DNA of 28,644 nt from CAZNUM01 sp046861615 (GCA_046861615.1 JBHHUS010000025.1:1-28644), one strand, 5' to 3'. Positions 16,298 to 25,694 are shown, counted from the stretch's first letter. Made by a program: numbers and translations. Notes: generated from the letters alone by a model not told the origin.

Positions 16298-16990
16298 TTA
16301 GATAGCGATTCCCAACCGGATATTCAGGCTGCCAAAACCATTTTGCCCTGGATAAACATCTTTAATCATTGTGTAGCGATAAAACACCTGAGAGTCTAAT
16401 ACCAGCAGCTTGAATTGAACCCCAGCCTGGACGTGGAACCCGCTAGTTTGTTTTTTATTGTTGTCGAGGTACTTCGTCAGTTTACTTGACAAAGTCTGTG
16501 CATCGAAGGAAGACGTTAAATCCCCTCCAAGCAAATTTTTAATCATATCCATATCGGCCATGGGGGTATAGTAGTGTACATTATAGCCCCCTCCTGCATG
16601 GAGCTTGACGTTTGCCAGAAAAGGAACACCTACCTTGAACAATCGTTTCTTCGCTGTGAAGTACATTGAGCCACGGGCCCAGGCAAATTTGCTGTTCAAT
16701 GGTTTCGAGGATAAGGCATTCGAGAAATTTACCGTATAATCTTTCCCCACGGCTTGAAAATCCGCCTCCAAATCCACAAAAGGAATGAAATCCAGATAGA
16801 CATAGCCGGCAACCCCTAGGGGATTGCTGACTTCACCGCGTTTCAACACAACCGATGTAACGTCACCGGGGAATGTTTTCGATCCAACCATGCCCTGGTC
16901 CTGGATAACCTGTAAGCCAAATCCACCAAAGGCAAATAATCCCTGGGCGGGAATCAACAACAGGATTATTAATAAAAGTTTTTTCTTCAT
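16298..16990 (-). CDS. Predicted outer-membrane beta-barrel protein
   Basis: A 230-residue protein with a signal peptide (hydrophobic 4-20, cut near GLFA). The rest alternates polar and hydrophobic residues in strand-like segments, with Gly and aromatic content typical of small outer-membrane barrels (for example VAGYVYLDFIPFVDLEADF and VQFKLLVLDSQVFYRY), and ends in LNIRLGIAI. An all-beta barrel in the outer membrane is the best reading. I cannot assign a specific porin or transport family, and no ligand is known. GGGAG lies 11 bases before the ATG. It converges on the terminator at 16249-16276 and is divergent from the PDZ gene. Confidence 0.65.
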   Translation of the reverse strand: MKKKLLLIILLLIPAQGLFAFGGFGLQVIQDQGMVGSKTFPGDVTSVVLKRGEVSNPLGVAGYVYLDFIPFVDLEADFQAVGKDYTVNFSNALSSKPLNSKFAWARGSMYFTAKKRLFKVGVPFLANVKLHAGGGYNVHYYTPMADMDMIKNLLGGDLTSSFDAQTLSSKLTKYLDNNKKQTSGFHVQAGVQFKLLVLDSQVFYRYTMIKDVYPGQNGFGSLNIRLGIAI

Positions 16991-17070
16991 ATGAATTAAT
17001 TCTCCCTATTTAGAATCCTGTAAATTTAGGGGCGGCCCAAACATTTCCCTACCTGATTTTTTAGTGTGTG

Positions 17071-17086
17071 TCCCCGGTCACGGGGA
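17071..17086. other. Perfect palindromic hairpin in a divergent gap
   Basis: TCCCCG (17071-17076) pairs with CGGGGA (17081-17086) around GTCA. It lies in the 147-base gap between the outer-membrane barrel gene (leftward) and the PDZ gene (rightward), where it could be an operator. No T-run follows in either direction. The rest of the gap is AT-rich. Confidence 0.4.
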
Positions 17087-17137
17087 ACATAATCCTACAA
17101 TTATCGTTAAGCCAATTAAAAATAAAGAGGCACTGGG

Positions 17138-17983
17138 ATGAATAGAAAACTGTTAATTAGTTTATTAACCTTAAGCCTGGCGATTGGCCAATATAAAAAT
17201 GTTATCGTCCAGAAAAAATTAGTCAATGATGATAAGACTGATCAAAAAACAGAAATCAATATTGTATCGGAAGGTGATCAGCTTAAAGTAACCGTAAATA
17301 AAAACAGCAGAGAACAGGAGTTTAATGTCAACCGGAAAGACCCGGAATCACTGGAAAAGCTGGAAGACGCTCTGGAAGATTTGGATCTGAATCTTGAAAC
17401 GCTGGTGATGAATGATGACAATGTATTCGCGATCCACACCGGTGGTTACCTGGGAGTTCACATCCAGGACCTAACGAACCAGTTGCGATCCTTTTTTAAA
17501 GTGAAGAAAAACAAAGGAGTACTTATTTCCGAAGTGGTGGAGGACAGTCCCGCTGAAAAGGCAGGATTGAGAGCGGGTGATGTCATTCTCAAAGTCAACC
17601 AGAAAACAATCGAGGATACAGATGATCTACAGAACAATATTCGCAAATACGATCCAGATACAGAGGTAAAATTAACGGTAATTCGTCGGGGTCGGGAAAA
17701 AACAATTTCAGCTACACTGGGCGCGCAGGATCGTACTTTTTCCTGGATTGGTGATATGCCAAAAACGTACCGAAAGATGGCTTTCAAGATTGGTACTGAA
17801 GATGGGAAAGAAAATGAAGACGAAGAATCCCAATACTTTACTCCGGATATGAGATTACCGGGAAACCTGAAATTCCATATGATTCAATCCGGGGATGATG
17901 ATTTTGAAAAAGAATTAAAGGAACTTCATAAAGAAATAAACGAACTTAAAAAAGAAATTCAAAAGCTTAAAAAACCAAAGTAG
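17138..17983 (+). CDS. Exported PDZ-domain protein without a protease domain
   Basis: A 281-residue protein with a short signal peptide (1-17, cut after AIG or nearby). Residues about 104-193 form a PDZ domain: YLGVHI, then EDSPAEKAGLRAGDVILKVN and VIRRGREKTI, as in DegP/HtrA proteases. No trypsin-like protease domain and no catalytic Ser/His/Asp set precede it. The N-terminal 85 residues are acidic and hydrophilic. The C-terminal 30 residues (252-281) are Lys/Glu heptads, a likely coiled coil. It may serve as a binding adaptor in the periplasm, but the partner is unknown. A GAGG lies about 8 bases before the ATG, and a terminator follows at 18007. Confidence 0.8.
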   Translation: MNRKLLISLLTLSLAIGQYKNVIVQKKLVNDDKTDQKTEINIVSEGDQLKVTVNKNSREQEFNVNRKDPESLEKLEDALEDLDLNLETLVMNDDNVFAIHTGGYLGVHIQDLTNQLRSFFKVKKNKGVLISEVVEDSPAEKAGLRAGDVILKVNQKTIEDTDDLQNNIRKYDPDTEVKLTVIRRGREKTISATLGAQDRTFSWIGDMPKTYRKMAFKIGTEDGKENEDEESQYFTPDMRLPGNLKFHMIQSGDDDFEKELKELHKEINELKKEIQKLKKPK

Positions 17984-18006
17984 TCTCTTCCCTCTAAAAT
18001 CCCCTG

Positions 18007-18033
18007 AAAAGGCTCGGTGGATCCGGGCCTTTT
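18007..18033 (+). terminator. Rho-independent terminator after PDZ gene
   Basis: An 11-base stem (18007-18017 with 18023-18033), with one G-T pair and the loop TGGAT, runs into a T-tract. It lies 23 bases after the PDZ-protein stop. Confidence 0.85.
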
Positions 18034-18102
18034 TTTGTTTTAAATAGAAGTTTATTTTAATAACATTATCAATAGCTTGAACGTACATCCAATTTAAACT
18101 TC

Positions 18103-20355
18103 ATGTTTCGAAAACTCATTTTACCACTTTCCATCCTGATACTTTCCGGCATTTCAAGCCAGGATTATCTTTGGCCAACAGATGCTAGCCACAATCTTTC
18201 CTCAAATTTCGGAGAATTTCGAAAATCCGGTTATCATATGGGATTGGACATTAAAACGAACGAGCAAGAGGGATATCCGGTTTATGCAGTTGAAACGGGT
18301 TATATATCCCGGATGGTAGCAAACTTTACCGGTTTCGGGAGAGGATTATATTTGACCACTGTTGATGGCAAAACAGCCGTCTATGGACATCTAAGCCGTT
18401 TCTCACCCCAATTGGAAAAACGCTTATCCCAGGAACAAGCCAAAGCAAAGTCCTACATTATTAATCACTATTTTAATGATAATGAATATCTGGTTAAGAG
18501 GGGTGACATTGTTGGGTTCACCGGAAATACCGGCAGTTCTACTGGTCCGCATCTACACTTTGAAATCCGTAACTCCGAAGAGCAGCCCATGAATCCGCTA
18601 ACCAACGGATTTAAACTGGATGACCGGTTATCACCCCTAATGGAAGAAATTTCTCTGACACCTTTAAGTGCCAAAGCCTGGGTTAACGGTAGTCAGCTCC
18701 CGCAAATTTTTCCGCTCTTCCAAGATAAAACAGGGCAGTACAATTTCCCCGATACGTTAAATATTTCCGGCCCCATCGGTTACGCCATCAAAACGTTTGA
18801 CAAACGCCAGGGAGCGGATAATATTTATCAGGTTTACCGCCTCGAATTATGGGTGGATAATCAATTGGTCTTTAACCTTACCTTTGACCGGCTGGATTAT
18901 GAGTTGATGCCAACGGCCAATTTCGTAAAAAATTATCGAACCACTCGTCAAAACCTGGGGAATTTTGTTAAACTTTATCATTTGAATACCGAGCCTGAGG
19001 GTACTGTTTTCAGCGATTCTTCCATCGGGGTGGTTGAACTGACCCCTGGATATCACCGAATAAGAATCGTTGTCCAGGATGCAGTCGGAAATATAGCCGT
19101 TGCCGACGGAATCGTTTTTTCAATGCCACCTTTTGAAATGGTTTCTCAACTAGTTCGCCAGACTGGCAAAACGGTTACATTTGAATTACAACCTAAAACC
19201 CTGGCTATTCCGATTGAAAATGTAACCTGTTACAGTTTTACTCCCTATGGATTTGCAGACCGGCAGGTCGATATCCTAAAAAAGGAAAAAGAAAAATTAA
19301 TCTACAGAATTACAATCCCGAAAAACCAGGTCAGAAACAGAGCATTACAGTTCATCGGCAAGAATAAACTTAGTGCTCGTTCCTATCCAGTGAACTGGGA
19401 TTCAAATAGTATATTTGGTGATCCCATAAATGTCCAAATCAATCAGAAAATTACCCAAACTGCAGCGGGTGTGTTCATTCAAATTCAACCAAATCGGGTA
19501 GTAAAAAACAAAATCTTGCTGCGATTGAAAAACCCTTACCAATACTATTCAATTCCTCTGAATCGAATCCAGCCAGCTGTTTATCTAACCACTCCGTTAC
19601 CACCATCCATATTCATAGATCTGCGACAAACGGAGGTTATTTTAAAAGGCGCAATCGAACGGTCAATCCAATTTAATTTACCTTACACCGTCGCCGCTCC
19701 GGATACTTCAATCACAATTTTATCCAAAGACGGGTTATGCTCCATCTTAACCCCCAAAGGGAGTGTAGCTGATTCCACCCTGCAATGGATCGAAGCAGTC
19801 CATAAGCATGCACCCGTCAGCGGAGGAAAACTTATCTCCCGTGTTTACCAACTGGAACCCTTCGACCTGCCGATCCTTCAACCGGTACGGGTAGGTATCC
19901 GGTACAGCAACCGTTATCGTCACGAATCCAATTTACACTTGTATTATTACGACCAGGACGAGGATTGGACATTCATACCGACAAAGGCCAATCCTAGCCG
20001 GCAAGTCCTCACCGGAGAAATTAAACAAATGGATGCTGTTGCAATTATCCAGGATTTGACACCGCCAAAAATTCTGTCCATGCAACCGGGAAACCACGGC
20101 CGATATGAATCTTCGGAATTAAAGAAAATCATCATTTTAGTGGATGATCAACTTTCAGGCATCGACCCTGAAGAAAAATCATTCCGTCTGATCTTGGATG
20201 ACCAACCCCTCCGCTTTGCTTACCAGCCCCGGAAAAAAGAAATATCCTATACCCTTGATACACCGCTCAACACCGGAGACCATTCAATAAGTGTTATCAT
20301 ACATGACCGCGCTGGCAACATGGCTAATAAAAAAATTACATTTAAAATCTTCTAA
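18103..20355 (+). CDS. M23-family peptidoglycan peptidase with C-terminal extension
   Basis: A 750-residue exported protein (signal peptide 1-20). Residues about 28-170 are an M23/LytM domain with all metal and catalytic residues: His45 and Asp49 (HMGLD), His96 (YGHL), and His150/His152 (HLHFE). Such enzymes cut peptide crosslinks in the cell wall. The remaining 580 residues hold beta-rich regions. Two look Ig- or cadherin-like: near 310-345 (YHRIRIVVQDAVGN) and at the end (DDQLSGIDPEEKSF and HDRAGN). An insertion at about 100-130 splits the M23 core between the GHL and GTxG-type segments. It overlaps the rhomboid start by one base (TAATG), so the two are probably cotranscribed. The substrate specificity is unknown. 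Confidence 0.88.
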   Translation: MFRKLILPLSILILSGISSQDYLWPTDASHNLSSNFGEFRKSGYHMGLDIKTNEQEGYPVYAVETGYISRMVANFTGFGRGLYLTTVDGKTAVYGHLSRFSPQLEKRLSQEQAKAKSYIINHYFNDNEYLVKRGDIVGFTGNTGSSTGPHLHFEIRNSEEQPMNPLTNGFKLDDRLSPLMEEISLTPLSAKAWVNGSQLPQIFPLFQDKTGQYNFPDTLNISGPIGYAIKTFDKRQGADNIYQVYRLELWVDNQLVFNLTFDRLDYELMPTANFVKNYRTTRQNLGNFVKLYHLNTEPEGTVFSDSSIGVVELTPGYHRIRIVVQDAVGNIAVADGIVFSMPPFEMVSQLVRQTGKTVTFELQPKTLAIPIENVTCYSFTPYGFADRQVDILKKEKEKLIYRITIPKNQVRNRALQFIGKNKLSARSYPVNWDSNSIFGDPINVQINQKITQTAAGVFIQIQPNRVVKNKILLRLKNPYQYYSIPLNRIQPAVYLTTPLPPSIFIDLRQTEVILKGAIERSIQFNLPYTVAAPDTSITILSKDGLCSILTPKGSVADSTLQWIEAVHKHAPVSGGKLISRVYQLEPFDLPILQPVRVGIRYSNRYRHESNLHLYYYDQDEDWTFIPTKANPSRQVLTGEIKQMDAVAIIQDLTPPKILSMQPGNHGRYESSELKKIIILVDDQLSGIDPEEKSFRLILDDQPLRFAYQPRKKEISYTLDTPLNTGDHSISVIIHDRAGNMANKKITFKIF

Positions 20356-21005
20356 TGTTTTTCCCTTACAAAGATGATAACCCTCGGATTCTGATTCCCT
20401 ACGTAACCTACGGTTTAATCGGAATTAATATTTTTATCTTTCTCTTTCAGCTGGCCCTGACTGCATCTGATCCACGATTAGGGCAACAACTCATTTATGT
20501 ATATGGTTTGATCCCAGCGCATTTTTCAATGATTTCCCTGTTCACTTCCATGTTTATTCATGGCGGTTTTGCCCATATCCTTGGAAACATGTGGTTTCTG
20601 TGGATCTTTGGAGATAACGTGGAAAGCGCGTTGGGTCATGTTCGATATCTTGTGTTCTATCTCTTATGTGGAATGGCGGCCGGGCTCGCTCAAACGGTAA
20701 TAAATTCTGATTCACTAGTGCCCATGGTAGGCGCTTCCGGTGCCATTGCCGGTGTATTAGGCCTGTACATGATCCGCTTCCCCCACGCCCGTGTACATGT
20801 TCTGATTTTCTTCATCTTTATAACCACAATCAGGGTACCGGCTTATATCGTACTTGGTATCTGGTTTATGATGCAATTAACAAACGGTCTGGGAACCATT
20901 GGTCTGGACACCACTGGCGGCGTTGCCTGGTTTGCCCATATTGGTGGCTTTACCGCTGGCATTATTCTGGAACGTATGTTTAAGCTTGTACGCTTTGAAC
21001 ATTAA
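20355..21005 (+). CDS. Rhomboid-family intramembrane serine protease
   Basis: A 216-residue membrane protein with six or seven helices. The catalytic Ser128 lies in GASG (126-129), and His195 in AHIGGFTAG is the partner. HGGFAHILGNM (69-79) is the conserved loop with Asn78 that holds the oxyanion. These match the core rhomboid family, which cleaves membrane-spanning substrates inside the bilayer. Substrates cannot be told. The ATG overlaps the M23 peptidase stop by one base, and the hydrolase lipoprotein gene follows 16 bases later. Confidence 0.93.
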   Translation: MFFPYKDDNPRILIPYVTYGLIGINIFIFLFQLALTASDPRLGQQLIYVYGLIPAHFSMISLFTSMFIHGGFAHILGNMWFLWIFGDNVESALGHVRYLVFYLLCGMAAGLAQTVINSDSLVPMVGASGAIAGVLGLYMIRFPHARVHVLIFFIFITTIRVPAYIVLGIWFMMQLTNGLGTIGLDTTGGVAWFAHIGGFTAGIILERMFKLVRFEH

Positions 21006-21020
21006 TCCATCAGGAATTGA

Positions 21021-22223
21021 ATGAAATTTTTTACCATTCCCCGGCGCTTACTATTCCTACTCCTGGCTCTTTTCATTATCAGTTGTGAAAAGACCGGAGA
21101 TAACCAATCCTGCGGCCCGGATTCGGGACGTGGCCACATAATATCCACTTTCTCTTTAGGAACCATCACTATAGACTATCTCCAGCAACAGTTAAAGGAC
21201 TGGGATTTCAATATTGGAATAGAACCGGAGAACGACGTCCAGGTGTATAAAATTGTTTATGAAACCGTGGACTGGAACGATAATCCCCGCCAGGCCTCCG
21301 GAGCTCTGTATATACCAAATATTGAATCAAAAAAGGGGTTCCCCCTGTTAAGCAGTCAACATGGAACTGAAACAAAACAGGAAAACGTTGCTTCTGTCAT
21401 TCCTATTCTCGGGTTTGATGCACTTTTTTCCGCCTCCACCGGCTATGTCGCCTGTGCCCCGGACTATCTGGGTATGGGAGTCTCCACCGATGTTTTTCAC
21501 CCCTACATTCATTCCAGTATTGCCGATGCGGTAGTAGATTTTATCCGTGCCACCCGTAGTTTTTGCTGTTCAAACAATATTTCTCTAAACGGACAACTTT
21601 TTCTGGCCGGATACTCGGAGGGCGGCTATGCAACCATGGCCACCCATAAAGCTATGGAGGAACAATTCCCTGATGAATTTGACGTGACCGCCTCCGCGCC
21701 TATGGCAGGTCCTTATGATGTACTGGGAACAGCAATTGAACATCTGAATAAAACTACTTATCTTTACCCATCTTATTTTGGATACGTGAGTATGGCCTAC
21801 AGCGCCATCTACGGTTGGGATCGGCTGGATGAAATCTTCCAATCACCATATGCAGAAATAATGCCGGATTTATTCGACGGATCGCACTCAGGTAGTCAGA
21901 TCAATTCAGCCTTGACTACGGAAATCGATTCTCTTTTTCAGCCCCAATTCTTAACCGCGTTTAAAGGGTCGGGGGAAACCGAAATAAAATCTGCCTTCCA
22001 GGAGAATAATCTCTTAAGTTGGAATCCCAAGGCTCCCATCCGGTTGTACCATGGAGACGCGGATGAAGCAGTGCCCTATTCCAATTCAGTGGAAGCGGAA
22101 AAAGAACTTAAAGCCCGCGGCGCCGATATTGAACTTATCACCATCCCCGGAGCAAGTCATGGAGGCGGAGTCCTTCCAGCCATCACCAGTGCTAAACAAT
22201 GGTTTGATTCTTTAAAACAATGA
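21021..22223 (+). CDS. Alpha/beta hydrolase lipoprotein, esterase or peptidase-like
   Basis: A 400-residue protein with a lipoprotein signal (hydrophobic 10-21, then Cys22 in FIISC). The alpha/beta hydrolase nucleophile is Ser199 in GYSEGG (197-202). A likely acid lies in HGDADEAVP (344-352) and the His in GASHGG (His380), so the triad is complete. The family resembles secreted lipases and prolyl-oligopeptidase-like esterases. It should act in the periplasm or on the outer-membrane face. Its stop overlaps the cytidine deaminase start (ATGA), so it is coupled to the salvage genes, although no obvious chemistry links them. The substrate is unknown. Confidence 0.85.
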   Translation: MKFFTIPRRLLFLLLALFIISCEKTGDNQSCGPDSGRGHIISTFSLGTITIDYLQQQLKDWDFNIGIEPENDVQVYKIVYETVDWNDNPRQASGALYIPNIESKKGFPLLSSQHGTETKQENVASVIPILGFDALFSASTGYVACAPDYLGMGVSTDVFHPYIHSSIADAVVDFIRATRSFCCSNNISLNGQLFLAGYSEGGYATMATHKAMEEQFPDEFDVTASAPMAGPYDVLGTAIEHLNKTTYLYPSYFGYVSMAYSAIYGWDRLDEIFQSPYAEIMPDLFDGSHSGSQINSALTTEIDSLFQPQFLTAFKGSGETEIKSAFQENNLLSWNPKAPIRLYHGDADEAVPYSNSVEAEKELKARGADIELITIPGASHGGGVLPAITSAKQWFDSLKQ

Positions 22224-22600
22224 AAACACTAATCGAGAAAGCACTTGAATTCCGTCAATTGGCCCGTGCACCATACTCCAACTATCAAGTCGGTGCAGCT
22301 ATACAGACAAAGGAAGGTATTATCATCGGGGGTTGTAATATAGAAAACGCCAGTTATAGTTTATCCTGTTGTGCCGAACGGGTGACCCTTTTTAACGCTA
22401 TTTCCCAGGGCTACACTGAATTCGATGCTTTAGCTGTGGCTACCCACAATGGTGCTCCCCCCTGCGGTGCCTGCCGACAGGTTATCTGGGAACTGTGTGG
22501 TGAAATCAAAATTTATCTTTGTGATGAAAATGGTACTATTACTGAAACCAGCAGTAAAACACTTTTACCTGCTGCATTCGATACCAACCATTTGAAATGA
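22220..22600 (+). CDS. cdd: Cytidine deaminase
   Basis: Converts cytidine and deoxycytidine to uridine and deoxyuridine in the cytoplasm. The 126-residue size is that of the homotetrameric type. The zinc and catalytic residues are intact: Cys51-Ala-Glu53 (CAER) and Pro81-Cys82-Gly-Ala-Cys85 (PCGACR). The ATG overlaps the hydrolase stop, and the TGA overlaps the uridine kinase start (ATGA), so the genes are translationally coupled. Confidence 0.96.
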   Translation: MKTLIEKALEFRQLARAPYSNYQVGAAIQTKEGIIIGGCNIENASYSLSCCAERVTLFNAISQGYTEFDALAVATHNGAPPCGACRQVIWELCGEIKIYLCDENGTITETSSKTLLPAAFDTNHLK

Positions 22601-23217
22601 ATAAACACACTATTCTTATTGGCATTGCTGGTGGGACTGGATCAGGAAAAACAAGTATAGCAAAACAATTATTAAAAACCTACGGAGAGGGGGAAGTTGT
22701 TGTTATTGAACAAGATGCCTATTATCGTGATTTATCTCATTTACCAATTGCAGAACGCCAAAAACAAAATTTTGATCATCCGGATGCCATTGACATTGAA
22801 TGCTTTATTCTTCAGGTAAAAAACCTCTTAGCTAATAAACCAATTGAAGTCCCAGTATATGATTTTACCACCCATACCAGAATTGGGAAGACCCATAAGA
22901 TCAAACCACACCATGTTGTAGTCATCGAAGGAATCCTTACACTTCATTACAATGAATTGCGGGATTTAATGGGCATTAAAATCTACGTGGAAACACCAGC
23001 AGATATTCGTTTTATCCGGCGTTTAACTAGAGATGTGGAGCAACGGGGGAGGACAGTTCAATCGGTAATAAATCAATATCTCAAGACGGTCCAACCAATG
23101 CACGAACAATTTGTAGAACCATCCAAATTTTATGCCGATATTATCATACCGGAAGGAGGTCATAATAAAGTTGCAATTGATCTGCTAAGGACAAAAATCA
23201 ACGCTGTGCTTGCGTAA
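22597..23217 (+). CDS. udk: Uridine kinase
   Basis: Phosphorylates uridine or cytidine to the nucleoside monophosphate. The 206-residue protein has a Walker A loop at 11-19 (AGGTGSGKT), the nucleoside-binding motif YDFTTHTR (about 88-95) and a VVVIEGI strand. It is directly coupled to cdd, so cytidine taken up by the cell can be turned into UMP. Tdk follows after a 109-base AT-rich gap that shows no terminator. Confidence 0.95.
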   Translation: MNKHTILIGIAGGTGSGKTSIAKQLLKTYGEGEVVVIEQDAYYRDLSHLPIAERQKQNFDHPDAIDIECFILQVKNLLANKPIEVPVYDFTTHTRIGKTHKIKPHHVVVIEGILTLHYNELRDLMGIKIYVETPADIRFIRRLTRDVEQRGRTVQSVINQYLKTVQPMHEQFVEPSKFYADIIIPEGGHNKVAIDLLRTKINAVLA

Positions 23218-23326
23218 TTCTTTCCAACACAAATTTATCACAGAATAATTATATTTCGAAACTGCAAATGAAAAAACACTCAATTGTAAACCACTGTTTT
23301 AATGTCAGAGTTAAAATAGGGTATCA

Positions 23327-23884
23327 ATGACATTAACACCACGAGAATCAGGTTGGATTGAAGTCATCTGCGGAAGTATGTTCAGCGGAAAAACCGAAGA
23401 GCTGATTCGCCGGTTACGCAGAGCTGAAATTGCCAACATGGAAACTGTAATCTTTAAACCATTAATCGATAATCGCTATAGCGATAACCATATTGTCTCC
23501 CATGACCAGAAAAAGTTGACCTCCATTCCTGTGAAAGAAATTAATGAAGTTGCAAATCTCGCGGGGAACGCTCAGGTTGTCGGCATTGATGAAGCACAGT
23601 TTTTCAGCGCTGAACTGGTCCCCATCTGCAGGCAGTTGGCTTTAGCAGGAAAGCGGGTAATTGTAGCCGGGTTAGATACCGATTATCGCGGTTTGCCGTT
23701 TGGTCCGATGCCTCAAATTATGTGTGAAGCTGATTTTCTGGATAAGCTCCGGGCAATTTGCATAAAATGCGGGAATCCTGCCTCCTATACTCAGCGACTA
23801 ACTAAAGATTCTTCCCAGATACTTGTTGGTGAAGCCGATATGTATGAGGCTCGCTGCCGTAATTGTTTTGAACCACCGGAGTGA
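23327..23884 (+). CDS. tdk: Thymidine kinase
   Basis: A 185-residue type II thymidine kinase, which makes dTMP from thymidine. Walker A is at 16-23 (GSMFSGKT), and the catalytic Glu89 lies in IDEAQF. Zinc ligands are Cys145, Cys148, Cys177 and Cys180 in the C-terminal lasso region, with the usual SYTQR substrate loop near 153. The nucleoside transporter begins within a few bases of its stop, so the two are likely coupled. Identification is secure. Confidence 0.95.
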   Translation: MTLTPRESGWIEVICGSMFSGKTEELIRRLRRAEIANMETVIFKPLIDNRYSDNHIVSHDQKKLTSIPVKEINEVANLAGNAQVVGIDEAQFFSAELVPICRQLALAGKRVIVAGLDTDYRGLPFGPMPQIMCEADFLDKLRAICIKCGNPASYTQRLTKDSSQILVGEADMYEARCRNCFEPPE

Positions 23885-23886
23885 AC

Positions 23887-25104
23887 ATGGAACGATTTAC
23901 TGGAATTCTGGGCTTAACAATTCTTCTGGGTGCTGCTTTTTTACTTTCTAATAATCGAAGAAAAATCAACTGGCGGTTAGTGTTCTATGGTTTGGCATTA
24001 CAATTATTTTTTGCTGTATTCATTCTCAAAACTCCTATCGGTAAACCATTCTTCGACACCATTGATCAAATCATCAGAAAATTACTGAGTTTTTCCGATG
24101 CCGGAAGCGATTTCCTTTTTAAATCTTTTCGAGCAGGAGTAGTGGAGGGTCCTCTGATGAATTTCGCCTTCCGGGTGCTCCCCACCATTATATTTTTCTC
24201 ATCCCTCATGGCAATTCTCTACCACCTGGGAATAATGCAAGTAATTGTTAAATGGATTGCCAAAGCCATGCAAAAAACAATGAAAACAAGTGGTTCAGAA
24301 ACACTCAGTGTCTCCGCCAACATTTTTGTCGGGCAGACCGAAGCACCCTTAATTATACGGCCTTTTATCAGCAGCATGACCAAATCGGAATTAATGGCTG
24401 TGATGACCGGAGGCTTTGCAACTATTGCTGGCGGAGTAATGGCCATGTACGTAAAAATACTTTCCGATATTCCCGGTATTGCCGGACATTTAATGGCAGC
24501 CTCCATCATGAGTGCTCCGGCGGCATTGGTTGTTGCAAAAATTATTTACCCTGAAACAGAAATTTCTGACACTATGGGTGATTTGAAAATCGAAGTCGAA
24601 AAATCAGAAGATAATGTAATGGAGGCGCTTTCCCGGGGTGCCACCGATGGTTTAAAATTGGCCGCCAATGTCGGGGCAATGCTGATCGCTTTTGTGGCCA
24701 TGATCGCTATGATTAATGCCATTCTAGGCTTCTTTGACCTGAGTCTCCAGCAAATTCTGGGCTGGATTTTCAGCCCCCTGGCCTGGACGATGGGTGTCCC
24801 CTGGGCAGAAGCCGGAACATTAGGAATGCTCATGGGAGAAAAGCTCGTATTAACCGAATTGATTGCCTATGGAGACCTTTCTCATTTGAGAGATATAGCT
24901 GCCATTTCCGACCGATCAGCGATAATTGCCAGTTATGCTCTCTGTGGATTTGCCAATTTTGCCTCCATTGGGATTCAGTTGGGCGGAATCGGGGGGATTG
25001 CCCCAAACCGCCGGAAAGATTTAGCTAAATTGGCCATAAAAGCCATGTTCGGCGGCGCCATTGCTTCTTGGCTAACGGCAACTATTGCAGGAATATTAAT
25101 CTAA
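23887..25104 (+). CDS. nupC: Concentrative nucleoside transporter, NupC-like
   Basis: A CNT-family nucleoside uptake permease, about 405 residues, driven by a proton or sodium gradient. The signature GQTEAPLIIRPF (about 155) and the C-terminal ALCGFANFASIGIQLGGIGG (about 355) are intact, with about eight to ten hydrophobic segments. I choose the ATG at 23887 because GGAG at 23878-23881 is 5 bases upstream. A GTG at 23881 would overlap that site. It belongs with cdd, udk and tdk as the import step of salvage. The exact nucleoside preference is not read from the sequence. Confidence 0.94.
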   Translation: MERFTGILGLTILLGAAFLLSNNRRKINWRLVFYGLALQLFFAVFILKTPIGKPFFDTIDQIIRKLLSFSDAGSDFLFKSFRAGVVEGPLMNFAFRVLPTIIFFSSLMAILYHLGIMQVIVKWIAKAMQKTMKTSGSETLSVSANIFVGQTEAPLIIRPFISSMTKSELMAVMTGGFATIAGGVMAMYVKILSDIPGIAGHLMAASIMSAPAALVVAKIIYPETEISDTMGDLKIEVEKSEDNVMEALSRGATDGLKLAANVGAMLIAFVAMIAMINAILGFFDLSLQQILGWIFSPLAWTMGVPWAEAGTLGMLMGEKLVLTELIAYGDLSHLRDIAAISDRSAIIASYALCGFANFASIGIQLGGIGGIAPNRRKDLAKLAIKAMFGGAIASWLTATIAGILI

Positions 25105-25129
25105 GTTTTATAATTCAACTGAGAAATTA

Positions 25130-25693
25130 ATGATGCGCATAATATTGATGGGCCCCCCGGGGGTGGGTAAGGGAACGCAGGCCACCCGTTTGAAGAACTA
25201 TTTCAAGATTGTACATCTTTCAACTGGAGATTTGCTTCGCACTGAGATTGCCAATCATTCCACCATCGGTAAAAAAGCGAAAAGTATTATTGACCAGGGT
25301 CATCTGGTTCCTGATTATATTTTATTAGATATGATTGAAAAAAAACTTCAGGAAATTGAATGTAAAAACGGTTATCTTTTGGACGGGTTTCCCCGGACCA
25401 TTCCTCAAGCCGAAGGGTTAGATAAACTATTGGATCAACTCTATCAGCAGCTAAATGCCGTCATCAGTCTGTATGCAGATGAAGCTGAATTGGTACACCG
25501 CCTGGTGCTCCGAGGCCGTGAATCAGGCCGCAGTGACGATTCACCGGAAATCATACGACAGCGACAGAACGTTTACTGGGACCAGACAGCCCCGTTATTA
25601 GATTATTACCGAAAACAAGACTTACTCCAGGAAGTAAACGGGATTGGACCAGTTTCCGAAATCACAGATCGTATTTTAAAAACACTAGCGTAA
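25130..25693 (+). CDS. adk: Adenylate kinase
   Basis: A 187-residue short-form adenylate kinase (AMP + ATP to 2 ADP) lacking the longer zinc-type LID insertion. The P-loop is at 8-16 (GPPGVGKGT), the AMP-binding segment HLSTGDLLR is at 34-42, and DGFPRT and the LID arginines (RGRESGRSDD) are present. The start is ATGATG (25130/25133) with no clear ribosome site. CoaE begins one base after the stop, so it is one operon with the salvage genes. Adk is essential and normally found near secY, so the location here is atypical. Confidence 0.95.
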   Translation: MMRIILMGPPGVGKGTQATRLKNYFKIVHLSTGDLLRTEIANHSTIGKKAKSIIDQGHLVPDYILLDMIEKKLQEIECKNGYLLDGFPRTIPQAEGLDKLLDQLYQQLNAVISLYADEAELVHRLVLRGRESGRSDDSPEIIRQRQNVYWDQTAPLLDYYRKQDLLQEVNGIGPVSEITDRILKTLA

Positions 25694-25694
25694 C

